A stretch of 64,000 bases of DNA from contig JANFOG010000001.1 in assembly GCA_024336345.1 (NCBI GenBank), forward strand, positions 3,596,001 to 3,660,000, given 5' to 3'. Each line of letters opens with the position of its first letter. Position 1 is the first letter of the stretch. The position numbers and the translations under genes were made by a program. The notes beneath the pieces are model-generated. The model saw only the letters and a program-made list of their open reading frames with translations, was not told where the DNA came from and did not search any database. Below, piece by piece: positions 25,403 to 38,023 of this stretch. This DNA is from Mariannaea sp. PMI_226 (Eukaryota > Ascomycota > Sordariomycetes > Hypocreales > Nectriaceae).

Positions 25403-27202
25403 TTATGCAAATGACTCTCTGGTGTTGACCCGATCGATATCATACGGGTTACCCTCATAGGATGGGCGTCGCTGGGCCATATCCTCGTTCGACTTGCGAG
25501 CTGGGACGTAGGGTGGCTCATCAACTACCGTGGAGACGTCATCAGAGCTTGAATTCTCTCCTGCCTGAGTGATGACACCCTCTTCCTTGTCCTCAGAAGA
25601 GACAACAGGAGCGGGAGCCGGGCCAGCCTGGCTCTGTTGGAGGTTCTTCATGAAAGCCGCAGACTGGGCGGCGAACTTGCACTTTTCACGGATTACATGT
25701 CCGTACTTGTAGAAAAGGAAAGGAAAGGGAACGCAAGCCAAGGCCAGGAAGGCAGGGATTGACGAAGCCCAGTGAACGCCAAGGTCCCTGTACATGTAGC
25801 TCGTGAAGAGGGGGAAAGCTGCGCCGAAGCAGGATCGGAGCACTGAGTTCGCAGCCAGGACTGAAGCAGCGAAGATGGTATAAGCATCAATAAGATAGTT
25901 CATGATACTCAAAAAGACCAAGACCATGCCGAATCCGAAAGGAACGCCGGCGGCAATACTGACAATCCAGTGGATGGAAGGGGAGTTCGTCCAAGCGAAC
26001 CAGAAGAGGCCGATGGGAAGCGCAATCGATCCGACCATGGCACCGGTCAGACGAGCTTCAGGTGGCGCAAAGCCGCCGTGCTCCTTCGAGATTTTCACAT
26101 ATCGCTTGTTGGCAGGGATAGTGTAAGCAATGGCGAACAGCATTCCCACCATGATGCCCAAGAATGCCAGGCCGCCAACACCTGTGTTCCAGCCACGGCC
26201 TTGCTGATAGACGATGGGGAAAGCAGCGAAGAGCATGTACAGGGTTCCATAGACGATGGCCATGTAGATGGACAGTAGGAGAACGATGGGTTCCTTGAAC
26301 AGGAGAATCCAGGGTCGAGACAAAGCTGTCTTGGTAGCAACCTTGAGGCTGGTCTTGCCCTGCTTGTGCTCAATGATGCTAATGTAATGCTTGCCAGTTC
26401 TCTTGGAAAGCTCCGCAGCGCGTTTGCGCAAGAGGACGGGGGCATACGTCTCAGGCACAAGAAGGCTTCCAAAGATCCAGACGGTGCCCGAGAAGATGGC
26501 CAAGAAACCCATGACCCAGCGCCAACCGGACTTGAGACCAAGGAAGCCACCAGCGACAGGTCCAAGCACAGGGCCGAGGAAAGGGGCAGCGGCGAAGATG
26601 GCCATGGCAAGGCCTCGCTGGGAGGCAGGGAACATATCAGCAATGGCGCCACCGGCGTTGGTAAGAGGGGAGGAGCCAACGGCGCCGGCGAAGAATCGCA
26701 GGATAATCAAGGTCTGCGCGTTCTGAGCACCTGCGCAACCGGCGTTGAAGGCAGTCAGACCAGCGTATGTGCCGATGAACAAGACTTGTCGGCCAAACAT
26801 CTCACTCAGAGGAGCCCAGAGCAATGGACCGACAGCGAAACCCAGGACGAACAGGGACACGCCTAGAGTGGCCACCTCCGCACTGATCTTGAACTCGATA
26901 ATGATGTCTTCGATACCACCGGTGTAGGCAGAAGAGACGAGTGAGACGGCCAGGGTGGCGATGGCAAGAATCATGGTGATGAACCATCTTGTAAAGGTTG
27001 TAAACATCATAGGGTTTCGAGGGTCGTCTGGTATCCATTGGACTATATAAGGGTCCTCTTCTGTCCCTGAACCAGCGTAGGGATGGTTTAGCACTTCATC
27101 TGTGATTCCGGCTTGGTCGAAGACTTTCCGCCAGTAGGGGATTCTCGTGGGAGTTGCCGTCTCAGGTAAGACGGCTTGTTCCTTTTCCCCTGATGCAGCC
27201 AT
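25403..27202 (-). CDS. MFS multidrug transporter, DHA1 drug:H+ antiporter type
   Basis: A single uninterrupted exon of 599 aa. About 70 hydrophilic residues lead into twelve predicted membrane segments. Motif A is present as PLSEMFGRQVLF, and the antiporter motif C as APFLGPVLGPVAGGF. The N-terminal segment DPYIVQWIPDDPRNPMMF is the usual entry to helix 1 in fungal DHA1 transporters of the polyamine/cycloheximide/fluconazole group (TPO/FLU1-like). The C-terminal tail (about 75 residues) is Ser/Asp/Glu-rich. It would export small organic toxicants or a metabolite across the plasma membrane in exchange for protons; the substrate cannot be read from sequence. It has no biosynthetic neighbours, so a general resistance role is more likely than cluster-linked export. 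Confidence 0.92.
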   Translation of the reverse strand: MAASGEKEQAVLPETATPTRIPYWRKVFDQAGITDEVLNHPYAGSGTEEDPYIVQWIPDDPRNPMMFTTFTRWFITMILAIATLAVSLVSSAYTGGIEDIIIEFKISAEVATLGVSLFVLGFAVGPLLWAPLSEMFGRQVLFIGTYAGLTAFNAGCAGAQNAQTLIILRFFAGAVGSSPLTNAGGAIADMFPASQRGLAMAIFAAAPFLGPVLGPVAGGFLGLKSGWRWVMGFLAIFSGTVWIFGSLLVPETYAPVLLRKRAAELSKRTGKHYISIIEHKQGKTSLKVATKTALSRPWILLFKEPIVLLLSIYMAIVYGTLYMLFAAFPIVYQQGRGWNTGVGGLAFLGIMVGMLFAIAYTIPANKRYVKISKEHGGFAPPEARLTGAMVGSIALPIGLFWFAWTNSPSIHWIVSIAAGVPFGFGMVLVFLSIMNYLIDAYTIFAASVLAANSVLRSCFGAAFPLFTSYMYRDLGVHWASSIPAFLALACVPFPFLFYKYGHVIREKCKFAAQSAAFMKNLQQSQAGPAPAPVVSSEDKEEGVITQAGENSSSDDVSTVVDEPPYVPARKSNEDMAQRRPSYEGNPYDIDRVNTRESFA

Positions 27203-30200
27203 GATATGGGATGTAGGTGTGTGTGGTTTTCGGTGAAGGTTGTTTGATCGCCGGCAACTGGCGAGGGTTGGATGGGAAAAGTGAGACTTTTATTAGAAGA
27301 TAGGCTGGCTTTCCTAACTAGTGCGTCATGAAATTAGTAGCTCAGGTACTAGCCAGGGATGGCGAGGGCACTGAGGAGGATGAGGTTGTGGAAGCTGGCG
27401 ATGGACGCTGTCAAACCAGATCCTGAGAAGTGAGACTGGCGGACTGAGACTGAGACGATTGTAAACGAAATGTACAAGCAAGCCACCGGGAAACCCTAAG
27501 GTTATAAACTAAAAGAAAGAGGAGAAGAGGAGTAAAAGAAGTAAAGAAGAAGAAGAAGAAAAAATGCACAATGACGTCTCCAACCAAAACGGCCTGGCAG
27601 ACTCAAGGGCGCAAGGTGAGTGAGGAGGACGGCGGACTTTAGGACAGCCCGAGCCCGCTTGCAATATTAGTTATGGGACCCGGCTCCGTTATGGTCCATT
27701 CTGGAAACCCAACATGGAATCAACCACCGTGACTGAACGACCAAAGAGGTCAGAATCTTATTTTTAGTGACTCCATCTTCTCGGCCGACGCAATGGGGCA
27801 AACGGGGAGGTCCCGCGGAGCTTTGGCTTAGTATTGATATTGAGAGCCTCACGGCATACATACATAGCAGTACAGCATGTTAAAATCTGTGTCTGATCTG
27901 GATGATCTACTATCTGGTGGTTTCAAGACAAGGCCCGTGAGATCCAAAGGGGGTTCAGCCCAGCAACTGGCCTTGTTCATCTGTCATTAGCATACAGACT
28001 ACCCAGGACGCTGTTACTGAGCCTCGATAGTTTGTGGGTTCTAGCAACAAAAACCCTTGCCAGGGATGCAGTTCGTCGTGTGCTACCACGGATACGGAAA
28101 TTATTTTATTTTGCTGCTATTGCCTGCCCATTCCCGCTGCCTGTCCTTGCTCAGTTGCTAAGGATAATGCCTCCAGCCAATCATGGCACTGCAACTCCGT
28201 GCGTTCGGCGCCGGGTCGGCTTACATGCCATGTTTCGAGAAGGCTTCTAGGCGGACTGGCCAATCGTGTGCAAGATATTCCGTGGACAAACCATGGACTC
28301 CGGTTCCACTGTCGGCTGATCGGCGCTTGGAACCCGTGTAGACTAGGACCACGAGCCCGCGGATCACTGAGACAAAATCCGAATTGCTGACTTCAGGCCT
28401 CTCAAGGCACCCTCCAAGGGCCCCCCCTCCCCCTCATTGTTCCATGGTTGGAGTTGTTGGTGGTTATACCGGATTTAGGAACCGGATTTCGGGGTCATGA
28501 TAACGCACCAAGGCACTCGGACACATTTGTGTTTCTTGATTTCTATTACAAAGCAGAGCACTCGTATCATCTCATGAATGGGAACAAAATCCTGGAATCG
28601 ACCGACGTATGACTCTAAATGAGCGATCCATCGTGTGTAGATGCCTCCTATTGGCCGCTCATGGTGGGACAGACTGGAAGCATAGCCTCTGACCAGGTTA
28701 TCACATGTAGTTTGGGCATCACCATTCGGGCAGGAGTATGTCACCATCTAGATTTACTACTCTTTGAGGCTGAATACATCCGTGCGGCATGCGGCACATA
28801 GGCATAATAGTCTGGCATGGGGAGGGGCAAGTGTGGACAGTGAATGATACCACACGCTAGCCTGCGCATAATCTCGATTACTATCAAGTCGGGTCATAAA
28901 ACAAACCGTACATAGCTGGCTTCTTCTATATTTTGAATTGCCTAAAATTTAAGTAGGTTGGGATTTGGGAATGGTACTGAAACCTAAGGTCCTACTTCTG
29001 TCCGCTGGGTCATGGTAACACTCATTTGTACAACAATATTCTTCTCGTCCGAGCTGGTCTCGGCTTGCTGCTGGCAGTCAGCCTCATGTTCCAAGCAAAC
29101 CTCTTCTTCCGAATTAACAGGTGGGGCTACGTCAAAGTGAGTGCAACCAATGACCGGGTTGAAGGGACAGACAACAGTTGGTGTTGTGAATGACCACTCC
29201 ACAATACTCTGGTGAGAGAGTCAAGCGAACGCCCGCGTCACATTACAGTATTTGTAAACTTCCCAAGTACGGTCTTTTCGCAAGTTGGCCCTTCGCAGAG
29301 GAAACCTTGAGCTTCGCACATGTCAAATAGCGGTCAATACCAAAGCTGCTGAGCGGTGAAGGCATCGCCAGCTATGACTGTATAAGTGAAACACGACCTA
29401 CAACAACAGGAACAGTGAGACCTTATAGGGGTCAAGCCCCTATAGACAGCCCCATCTATAGAAGATAAATAGCCTGCTGTAGGACCTTTCTATAGCTAGA
29501 AAATCAAGACCTTCTATGCCTTGAAGTTGCCCCCTATCCTATGTGACAGCACATTTTGGTTTTTGTTCTTTTTCTTTTTTCTTTTTTCTTTTTTGGCCTG
29601 TGGCGTAATGAAAATGGTTATTGGCTTTGTTTTGATGTTGCACAGATTTCACAAGCGGAAAAACAGAAGACCCCTTCACATTTCATGATTTCATGCCCCC
29701 CAACTCTGGGGAGAATGACAAATAAAAGCTTTAAAGAAGTTAAAGAAGTATTTCCAGTGAATTGTTTCGAATGATTGTGTGTGATTTACTGTTCCTCAAG
29801 GACTCTGCAGAGCGCTTCAGCGAATCTTTGTGTCGAGGCTGACAATACTTTATGTTGGGAGCTGATGGACGTTGTTGTTCCATCTATGTGACACAGTAAA
29901 AACCGCTACCCGACCAAAGACAAGAAGTTTGGACACTTCCAAATCGAATCCTGACATGCCCATGGTGAACACTCCCGCTCTGAGGAGCACACTTGTCACA
30001 ATGACTATTGTGCAGCTCAATATAAGTGACGGAACGCCCGGTTAGTAACAAAGAAATACAATCGAACTTCTTTCTCATCCTGCTATTTACTCCTTCTTCG
30101 AGTACGGTAGCTCTAGATAGCACTTCTCTATTGTTGAACGTGTTTTCACATCAGCTATATTATGAGTCCTGTGGCTTATCACAGTTTGATTTCAAGGATT

Positions 30201-30840
30201 CATAAGACTGGGCATTAGATACTTGATATCGGTTCTTACTATAAGTTGGCGAGGGGGACATAGCAGCGCCACATTTTAATGGTAAGATTCAATCATGAGA
30301 ATATATAAATATTATCCAACTAGATGTAAGGATGTTAATACGATTGCACCACACTGCTACATACAGAATAAGAGACGCACAGTATCCGCCAGCCACATAC
30401 CTCACCTTGTTAGCATTCCTAAGAGCTCACGTATAATCCTATGTACGAATTGTCAGTAATACAAGCAAGGAAATTTGTGAAAAACATAGCATCTGCGTTA
30501 ACTTTAGTGGTGTTAAATAAGGTTACCCAGTGGAACACTAGGACGTTTTGTAGTGTAAGGCTCAGAGAGGTCTACATAGGCCATATTCCATTTCAATCAC
30601 GAGTCAATTTGTCTTCTGCCGACCCTCTTCTTCAAAACAACACAGAGTTCTATCATAGTGAGAAAGCTGGCCTAAAGAGCATCCGAACTACATATTATGT
30701 CTCTCATCAAGTACTCGCAACTGCTTTTCAGAAGGAAACTTACCCACAATTTTAGTCAGTCGAGCACTACCAGGCTGACAGCTGTGTGCCACCATCGAGA
30801 TGCTAGTTAAGTTATATTGTTCTATCCTTTGGGGCGATCC
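27203..30840. other. Gene-poor block upstream of the drug transporter
   Basis: The first few hundred bases are the transporter promoter; the sequence immediately upstream of its ATG is unremarkable. Beyond that I find no convincing gene. A minus-strand frame at 28984-29202, Cys-containing and ending in TQRTEVGP, could be the last exon of an unknown small protein: it is preceded by CTCTCTCACCAG, a good acceptor. No matching upstream exon is clear. A small hairpin lies at 29424-29444. Confidence 0.45.
29424..29444. repeat. Perfect 8-bp inverted repeat (hairpin)
   Basis: TATAGGGG and CCCCTATA flank a 5-base loop (TCAAG). Several more CTATAG motifs follow within 80 bases. It may be a fragment of a small palindromic element; no target-site duplication is apparent. 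Confidence 0.6.
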
Positions 30841-31618
30841 ATTTGCTATGTATCTTGGGTATAAGTGAGACAGGCAGTAGGTGGTGAACAAGGACGAGTT
30901 TTGTACGCTGTTTGAACAATCTAACAGGAGCTTCGTGCCTATATAGTCAGGTAGCTCGGTCCAGCATCGTCTGGCCGTGTCTGTCCTTAGACTAGAGGTC
31001 GGCCCCCTTCTCGAACTGCTACTACACAGCAGCCTCATACTATTCCTCAGCGCCCCACGACAGTGCCATCCGGCCGCTGACGCTTGATCTATTGGTTTCT
31101 ACGTATCTAATATCAAGTATAAGCTTGGTGATATTCGCGTGCCCTTTTTTGAGCTACCCAAAACAGCGTAGCCCGTTATCCTTCACCCAGAAGTCCACGG
31201 ACGCTCCGCAAACTATCAAAGACTTCGCGTATGACTCATAATCGAATTTTGCGCACGAGGAAATTGCTGTTCTACCAATTTTATACTGACTGTTTGGGTC
31301 AACTTTCATCTCTAGAAGTGCTCTCATGACCTCGTATCAGTTGTTACAGAAGGCTAGGGCAAGTACTGGTTGTAAGCTGGTACAATCCAATTCGGACCAG
31401 ACATTAAATCAGATGTAGTATAATGTTTTCTCCCTCCTGGGTCGTTCAATACTTGTACTAGCCGTCGACAATTGAGACTCTTTTTTTTCTTGGAGTGAAT
31501 ATGGACTAATTGCATACTCGAAAATTCTCTTCGGGATAGTTTGGAAAGTCTGGCTGCAACCTAGAATCTCACCAACCTCTGGATTCAACTCGCAGACATT
31601 GCGATAGTTGTCATTCAT
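30841..31618 (-). pseudogene. Ankyrin-repeat protein pseudogene with point-mutation decay
   Basis: One minus-strand frame can be followed without any shift from 31618 to about 30841. It reads as ankyrin repeats: YEVMRALLEMKVDPN, then GRTAISSCAKFDYESYAKSL with IVCGASVDF, then LKKGHANITKLILD, then GRMALSWGAEE, then FEKGADL and SKDRHGQTMLDRAT. It is interrupted by about eight in-frame stops, five of them TAG at positions where Gln (CAG) is plausible, and TGA where Trp or Arg is plausible. Stops without indels, biased to C-to-T and G-to-A changes, are the pattern expected of repeat-induced point mutation acting on a duplicated gene. Ankyrin-repeat genes are a large, duplicating family in filamentous ascomycetes. 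The outer limits are uncertain; the stretch 31618-31409 is open but not clearly ankyrin. Confidence 0.75.
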
Positions 31619-33609
31619 TCACTCGATGCCCGCATTTCCAAATATCGCTCTCTTATCACTAGTTTGATAGTTTCATGCTATCAGACTTTTTGCAAATTTA
31701 CAGCTTTCTTCCATTTAGCCCCTTTCGTGCTTAGTGAAAAAGATATGCTTATTAATATTCCTTTTCTGTACATTGGGCTTGCAAAACATAACTACACGAG
31801 ACTCAGTAATCCCCCAACGTGGGGACTAACATCCCTCTTCCATCAGCTACATACCAAGCTTAAAATCCATTCCCAAAACTTCAAGAACCAACCAACAATC
31901 GAAGCTAGGTGTAAGATTTGAGTACGAAGTAGTGTTCTTTCTAGGCAGCCTGAGGTTTCTCTCTAGAAACTTTGTAACAAGAAGGTCAGCAACGGAGAGG
32001 ACAGCAAGGAAGGGCGTAGTTGAAAACGAGATCTGTTGATGGAAGGAATTGCTAGTCCATTGTAGCGTTGAACTTGCAATATATTATGCGTCGCAACACT
32101 ACCAGAGGAAGGTCAGCCTACGTCTCCTGATTGAAGTCGCTCTCGACACACGCCAGCCCGGCCTACATTGGGGTACGCATGAAGATATTTTACCTGGTGA
32201 GGGATATCCTACTACCAGATTAGATTATGGGAGAGATGTCCCAGCACCTGCCTAAAATCTCCATGGCAAGGCCTTGTCGATCAACTGCTCGATTGTTCGT
32301 ACTCTCCCTAGTTACAAGATTCTCAATCAAGATATATGTGCTGATAACTTCGTGGTGCTTGCAAATGAGGACAAGATAAAAGCTTCCGGGTCTTCACCAT
32401 CAATCTGCAGACATGATGAGTCAGAGAGTGAATGATGGGAAGAAAACTGGCGCCAGGACGACGAGGATGTTCTTGGACATGTAATGCAAAGCTAGATGGA
32501 AGAGAGATTAATGATACGCAATCTGGGACACGGGATGGTCGATGGCATACTATGCACAGTAGTTTAAAAGCTTGCATGTTCTCGAAATGCATCTTGGGTT
32601 GAGTGCATTATAAGCGTTCAAGATTTTCAAAAGGGGGAATTATTCATATAGAGTGAATGATCTCTAGCTTTTTGGCCAGTTAAGGTCTCACAGTATATTT
32701 CCACCTACTTTGTGGGCGTAGCATATCATCAACTGCAAGAGGGGTGCCCACGAGAATTTCAGACGCCTACCCTCAGCGTTGGGGGGGGAGCTGATCTGAT
32801 TGTGCATTATGCCTGTCGGCCAGCAGAAATGCTACATGCAAAGTGATCTTTCGGGCCGCTGTACCAGGAAATGCTAGGCCTTGGCAGGATCTGCTAGCCG
32901 AAGTGGCGCATGCATCTATCTGTATTGAGGCATAATATCTCAAGACACACAGGCTACCACACGTGGTACCGTCTCAAATAGAAATTACGGGTGGTTTGTG
33001 CATCAGGTACAGTTATGAGAAATGAAGAAGACAGCGCCGAGCAGTGTCACGTGAGACCCTTGTCAAGTGGTCCCGCCTCCCAAAGAGGAAATCTCAAGAG
33101 CTCATAACTAGGAAAAGTCTGGGGTAACATGAGTCGGACTTGGCAAAGGAATTCTTAAAGGCCTGGCCGGCATATATCTGCAGTTTATCAACTCCGTTGG
33201 CACTCACCTTCTTGACAACATATCTTGATCAGCTCGCGACGATGTCGTGCCAGTGCTGGTGTGCGTCGCTGTTGTGCGTCACTGGCTCAGCCACAAGCCC
33301 TTGGTCGTCGTAATCAGGTGTGGCGCGACATACAAGCCACACGAAAATGGGGGGCCACAAGATGACCTTATCCCTTTCTCCTCACTCCTTATCTTCGTTT
33401 GCGACATGCATGGATCTCCACCCTCACTCATCGAATACGGCACAGTGAACCACTCGCAGCTCCAAGCCCAGGTGAAGATGCTGTGATGCCCGAAATCTCG
33501 CCAGGAACAGTTCTACTCTCAATTGGTCAGCTCCCTTGATCGGTTGGCGTCTCATCTGCCCCTCACATCATCCTTTCCGCTCGCGATTCAAAGGAACTTT
33601 TTACTCCAC
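31619..33609. other. AT-rich gene-poor region upstream of the Zn2Cys6 regulator
   Basis: No coding frame with recognisable motifs is seen on either strand. The segment continues the low-gene block that carries the ankyrin pseudogene and includes the promoter of the regulator at 33610. It may contain further heavily mutated repeat sequence, but I cannot identify any. Confidence 0.5.
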
Positions 33610-35242
33610 ATGCCTGGGAAGCGATCTCGGCAAGGGTGCGAGGAGTGCCGAAAGAGGCGAAGGAAATGTGACGAAATCAAGCCGACATGTGGGCCTTGTG
33701 TTGTATATCAACGGGCCTGCAGTTATAAGTTGAAACTTGTTTGGGGTGGCCGAAAGTTCAAAAAGTCCCGGTTCGGCCAGTGTCTCGACTTGGAGGCACA
33801 GTCCGCCCAACGGATAGGTATGAAGACCCCCTCCAATATCTTGTGAAATTTAACACCCTAAGACTTATATCCCCAATAGATGATGAAGAAGGCGGTTTTG
33901 TTTATGGTACAACGAGCGCCGCAGCCGGGCCAGAGAGGCCATTAGCCTTAATACCACACTGTCTGCCAAATGGTTCACCTATGCCTGAACGGTATCGAAT
34001 CTTACTAGACTACTTCACAAAAGATATTCTAGCCTCCTTGTCGGTTCACCCATCCATCCACGAAGACCTTTGCAAAGGTCTTGTTCCAGCTATGCTTCAC
34101 TCTCCCCATCTCCTGTCAGCGAGCCTAGCACTGTCAGCTGCGGGCTTCTTATCACGTGGTCAGACTGAGATCGCTGGTGTTGATATCTCGAGAGTGATTG
34201 AGCACCTTCAGTCATCCGGGCTCCCTCTATTGAGGACCGCACTGAACCGTGGACAGACAGATGGTATGTTGCTGGCAACATGCATCATTTGGTGTTTGGC
34301 GGAAATCTTCGCTGCCCGACCCGAGGTCTCGTCATGGCGTATTCATCTGCAAGGTGTCAGGGCAATTCTAGACAGTAACCAAGCTTATCAGCATTTTATT
34401 AATGATCCGGGACTTGGCCAATCTGCTATGAGCCATCTTTATCAGCTTTACCTAGCCCTTCAAACACTACCTCATGTACCATCCTTGCCAGCTGCTCAAC
34501 CTGCCACGATGGAACTCGCCCCTTATGGCGGAAACAACACGACTCTGGCCTTTAGTCCCACAATAGATGGGTTCTTGGGTTATAGCCAGGAATTGCTTGA
34601 TGTTTTGCATCAAATCAACCTGCTGTCGAGCTCTAACGAAAGTCAACTCAGCAAGGACGCTCAAGCCGACATCCTTCTCGGTAAAGTTAAGGGCATGATC
34701 GCTCGAGACAGCCAAGAGCCTCCAAACGTCTTAATATCATCAGTCCTAACGCCTGAGTCTGACCGTGAGTTCAGCCTATGCCACCGGACATTTCAGCAAG
34801 CTACCCTGATCCATATATATCGGAAACTGTACAAGATGCCTTCTGGGTCTCAACCGATCCAGTCCGCGGTCGGGGAGATTACTGCTATGGTTGAAAACAT
34901 GGCTCAGGGCCAACCATGTAGTAACTGGGTGGCCATGGCGATGCCACTATTTACAGTGGGCTGCGAAGCATTTCGCGACGATCAGAAGCAGTTTGTCCTT
35001 GACAAGATTCACAAGTTCGATGTCTGCCTTGGCTCATTACATGTGGGGGTTATGAAACGAGCACTGGGGGATGTTTGGAAGCTCCGAAGCGAACGTGGAG
35101 ACATGAGGGGTGATGTTTGTGCTGGTCAATTACTCGGTAAGTGCAGCTGGAAATATTCACTGAGCAATCTCTTCGTAAACCCCAGGCTAATAATACTCGG
35201 CTCTGCACAGACGAAGTACCCTATAGCATTATCCTTTTCTAA
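33610..35242 (+). CDS. Zn2Cys6 fungal transcription factor
   Basis: Three exons are inferred: 33610-33817, 33880-35136 and 35211-35242, giving 498 aa. The first intron is 62 nt (GTATGA to ATAG). The second is 74 nt (GTAAGT to CACAG) and gives the short ending LLDEVPYSIILF; reading through it would instead add an AT-rich, non-conserved tail. The binuclear zinc cluster is at the N-terminus with cysteines at about 10, 13, 20, 27, 30 and 37 (CX2CX6CX6CX2CX6C), followed by basic residues. The rest matches the fungal-specific regulator domain (segments such as HSPHLLSASLALSAAGFL and SSWRIHLQGVRAIL). It is a nuclear DNA-binding regulator. Targets are unknown, though the next genes downstream on the same strand encode a YCII-like protein and a feruloyl esterase. 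Confidence 0.9.
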
Positions 35243-36261
35243 GGGCAAAAGGAATTGCTGGGTTAAATATTTATACGCTCCAATAATTCGACATTACCTC
35301 CGCATATATTGGCTGATAATCTATACCTATACCCTCATTGCCCTGGTAGCAAGGAAGATGAGCAATTAATTCAGGGAGACACGAGATAAAGTATTAAGGA
35401 TACGCGCTGGGAGAAAGGAATACACTTTAGCAACAAATGAAACATCGCACATACACGACACCACTCAAACAAAACTCGCATCACTAATTCGTTTGCATTA
35501 GTTAAGCCTAGTATAACATATAGTAACTAGGCGCATGCATTCTTGAGAGAGGCTTTGACACGTGAGAGGATTGCGGGAAGGAGTACGGACGACCTTGATT
35601 TGTATTTAATCAACGCCTTTCCATTGTCGAAGAATTAATTACCAAAGAGCAATTCAAATCAATTGCTCTCCTGCGGGCACGTCTTTTCGTCCTTGGTATT
35701 CGCCGTGCATCTTCGTCTGCTTGGACACGCAGATTGTTCACCCATCCCGTGAATTACTGAAGCTCGCCAAAATATGCTAGCGGTTTGGTCGGGTAAGATG
35801 AGAAAACATTGACGCAGCCATTGACCAGAAAGGGGCAACGGTGAGCCTAGTGTGATGTAAGGATTCACGCCACATCCAGAGGGCCACCACTCAGCATTCT
35901 CGCCGAGACACTAATCCGTACCCCCTCTGCAACAAGGTAGTAATAAGCTTGCAGGATACCACAGGCAGCGACAGCATGATTTGGTGTGTTGATCCAAAAG
36001 GAATTTGGTTGCGGAATGGAATGAGCGTGAACTTAGTCACAATTCGGGTGCCAAGTACTTCACGGTCTCCGGAGAGACTTCGTTGCCGTCTTGACGAAGA
36101 GTGAAGGATATATAACGAGAAGATTCCTGTCTCAAACGAGACAAATTTCATCCATCATCATCTTTCAACAATCATCAATTGACCAAACCACAAGAATTTT
36201 CTTACCATATTTTCCATACTCCAACCTTTGTGCCCCAAATAAATCAAACCGACATACCATC
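35243..36261. other. Intergenic region between regulator and YCII-like gene
   Basis: No gene is recognisable. The last 150 bases before 36262 are AT/CA-rich and look like a promoter and leader (a GAAGGATATATAACG stretch lies at about 36100). Confidence 0.5.
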
Positions 36262-36642
36262 ATGCCTCGCTATATGTTTCTCATCAAGGCCTCCCCGGAA
36301 GCCGAGAGCGATTTCGTGTCCTCTGAAGCGATAGCTGAGATGACAGTCTTCAATGATAAAATGCGAGCCGCCGGCGTCATGCTTAGTGGCGAAGGTTTTC
36401 GATCCACAGCGGTGGATGGATATCGTGTTAAATATTCATCATCGTCTCCCCCTGAGGTTATTAAGGGGCCTTTCGATGTCGAAAAGGAAGCACACGTCTG
36501 TGGATGGTGGATTATCAAGACCAAGGATGTCGAAGAGGCTCTAGACTGGGCAAAGCAGGTTCCTTTCAAGGAGGGCGAGCTCGTGATTCGTCGCATCGCT
36601 GAGATGGAGGACCTTGGAGGGTGTAAGAGAGCAGAAGCTTGA
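36262..36642 (+). CDS. YCII-related (DGPF-like) small protein
   Basis: A single exon of 126 aa starting MPRYMFLIKASPEAESD. The pattern of an N-terminal beta strand, a helix with MTVFNDKMRAAGVMLSGEGF, and the segment KGPFDVEKEAHVCGWWIIK followed by VEEALDWAKQVPF is that of the YCII-related fold (dimeric alpha-beta barrel; the GPF corresponds to the DGPF motif). Bacterial relatives are often encoded beside sigma factors, and some family members act as lyases or dehalogenases; the function of fungal copies is not established. An earlier in-frame extension exists, but this ATG best fits the family start. It lies about 1 kb downstream of the Zn2Cys6 regulator on the same strand. Confidence 0.85.
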   Translation: MPRYMFLIKASPEAESDFVSSEAIAEMTVFNDKMRAAGVMLSGEGFRSTAVDGYRVKYSSSSPPEVIKGPFDVEKEAHVCGWWIIKTKDVEEALDWAKQVPFKEGELVIRRIAEMEDLGGCKRAEA

Positions 36643-38023
36643 GGTATTGAAATACACGTGAGGACATGGGAGTCAAGGAGAAAATGAATGATGGAGAGAA
36701 AGGTTTTTCAGGGTTGATTCACATTATGTGGCTGTAATACTTGTATTGTTTTATTCTAGGCTGTCATTGATCTATCATGCGAATCATAGACAGTACGTCT
36801 AGCTTTGACCGGTGCCTAAATGCATATGATACGGGTACATAATTATCTAAACAATTGTTAAACCGAGGGTGGAATGACATCGGCATCAATTAAAATAGAG
36901 TAGGGGCTGTTTGCTGACTAGCCTGAGATTAGATATCTACGGACGAAATGCAAGACTTCCATAGCCAATACACTCCTGCTCGTATTGCAATCTGGCCTTT
37001 GTGTATTTCAGACAGATATTCCTCCTTTTATGCAAATAATTCATGAATTCTCTCTCTCGCTAAATATTAGTAGAGGTTGCTAACAATAAACAACGTGGAA
37101 TACCGTAGGATAAAAGATAGGGGGTAAGTAGTAGGGTATTCCGAGCACACTGGATAGAACCGCATGAATACTTGGCTCTATCTTTCCAGTGACTTCCCCC
37201 CACTTCCACCCATCTCCCCTCTTTTCGTTCTATTCAAAAGAAGCCCACCGATAAGTCAGCTTGGAACAGGAGTCGAATGTACTGGTAGGAAGATTGAGGG
37301 TAAAGTGTTGGTGGTTTCTTGACATCGAGGAACCACCACGCTATATATGAGATAGACCACCTTAAAAATGAAAGAAAAATTACTCTTCTAGGATTTTCCA
37401 AGAGCGTCTTAACCAGTACTAGTAGTATGAAAGCCAAGCATAATATTTCCCTATATCGATAGACATGGGCAACCAAGTTCGCCATGCTACATTTCCTGAC
37501 TTTTCCCAACCATGAGTGAGGCCTGAATAAGAATCACTGGTTTATTAAGGTTGCTGAAATTTTGAACTGCATATTTACCTTTCTTTCTTTTTTATTCATA
37601 TCTGCCTCGGAGGTTCTGACTATAGTCGTTATATCTAGATTCGAGTACATAAATGCGGGTCAGTTGGATTTATTCTAGCGCTATGATTAAGAGGCTGCTA
37701 GCGCTCCTCCACCTCCCGCACACCCGACCCGTCAATGCAGTCTCCAAATCGCAGACGTTGAAGAAATATTATAGGAGACGGTGGGAGTAGGTCCTATCTT
37801 GGGCTTCTGGTCTACTCTAAATCGCTTCATTACTGCTGCTGAGGGCTGGAAACCAAAGTGAGACAAGACTGCGAATCATCTGTTGGGATGTTGAGTTGAT
37901 TTGATCGCCTTTCTCCACACACCGCATTGGAGTTGAAGTTGCCCCTGTTCGCTCTCTTCACATCTCGTCACACGGGTGTACAATCTCTGCTCGAAGTCTC
38001 TCTGCCTGCTCAAGAGACTAGCA
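36643..38023. other. Intergenic region before the feruloyl esterase gene
   Basis: AT-rich DNA with short chance frames only. It holds the promoter of the esterase. No RNA gene or repeat family is recognisable. Confidence 0.6.
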
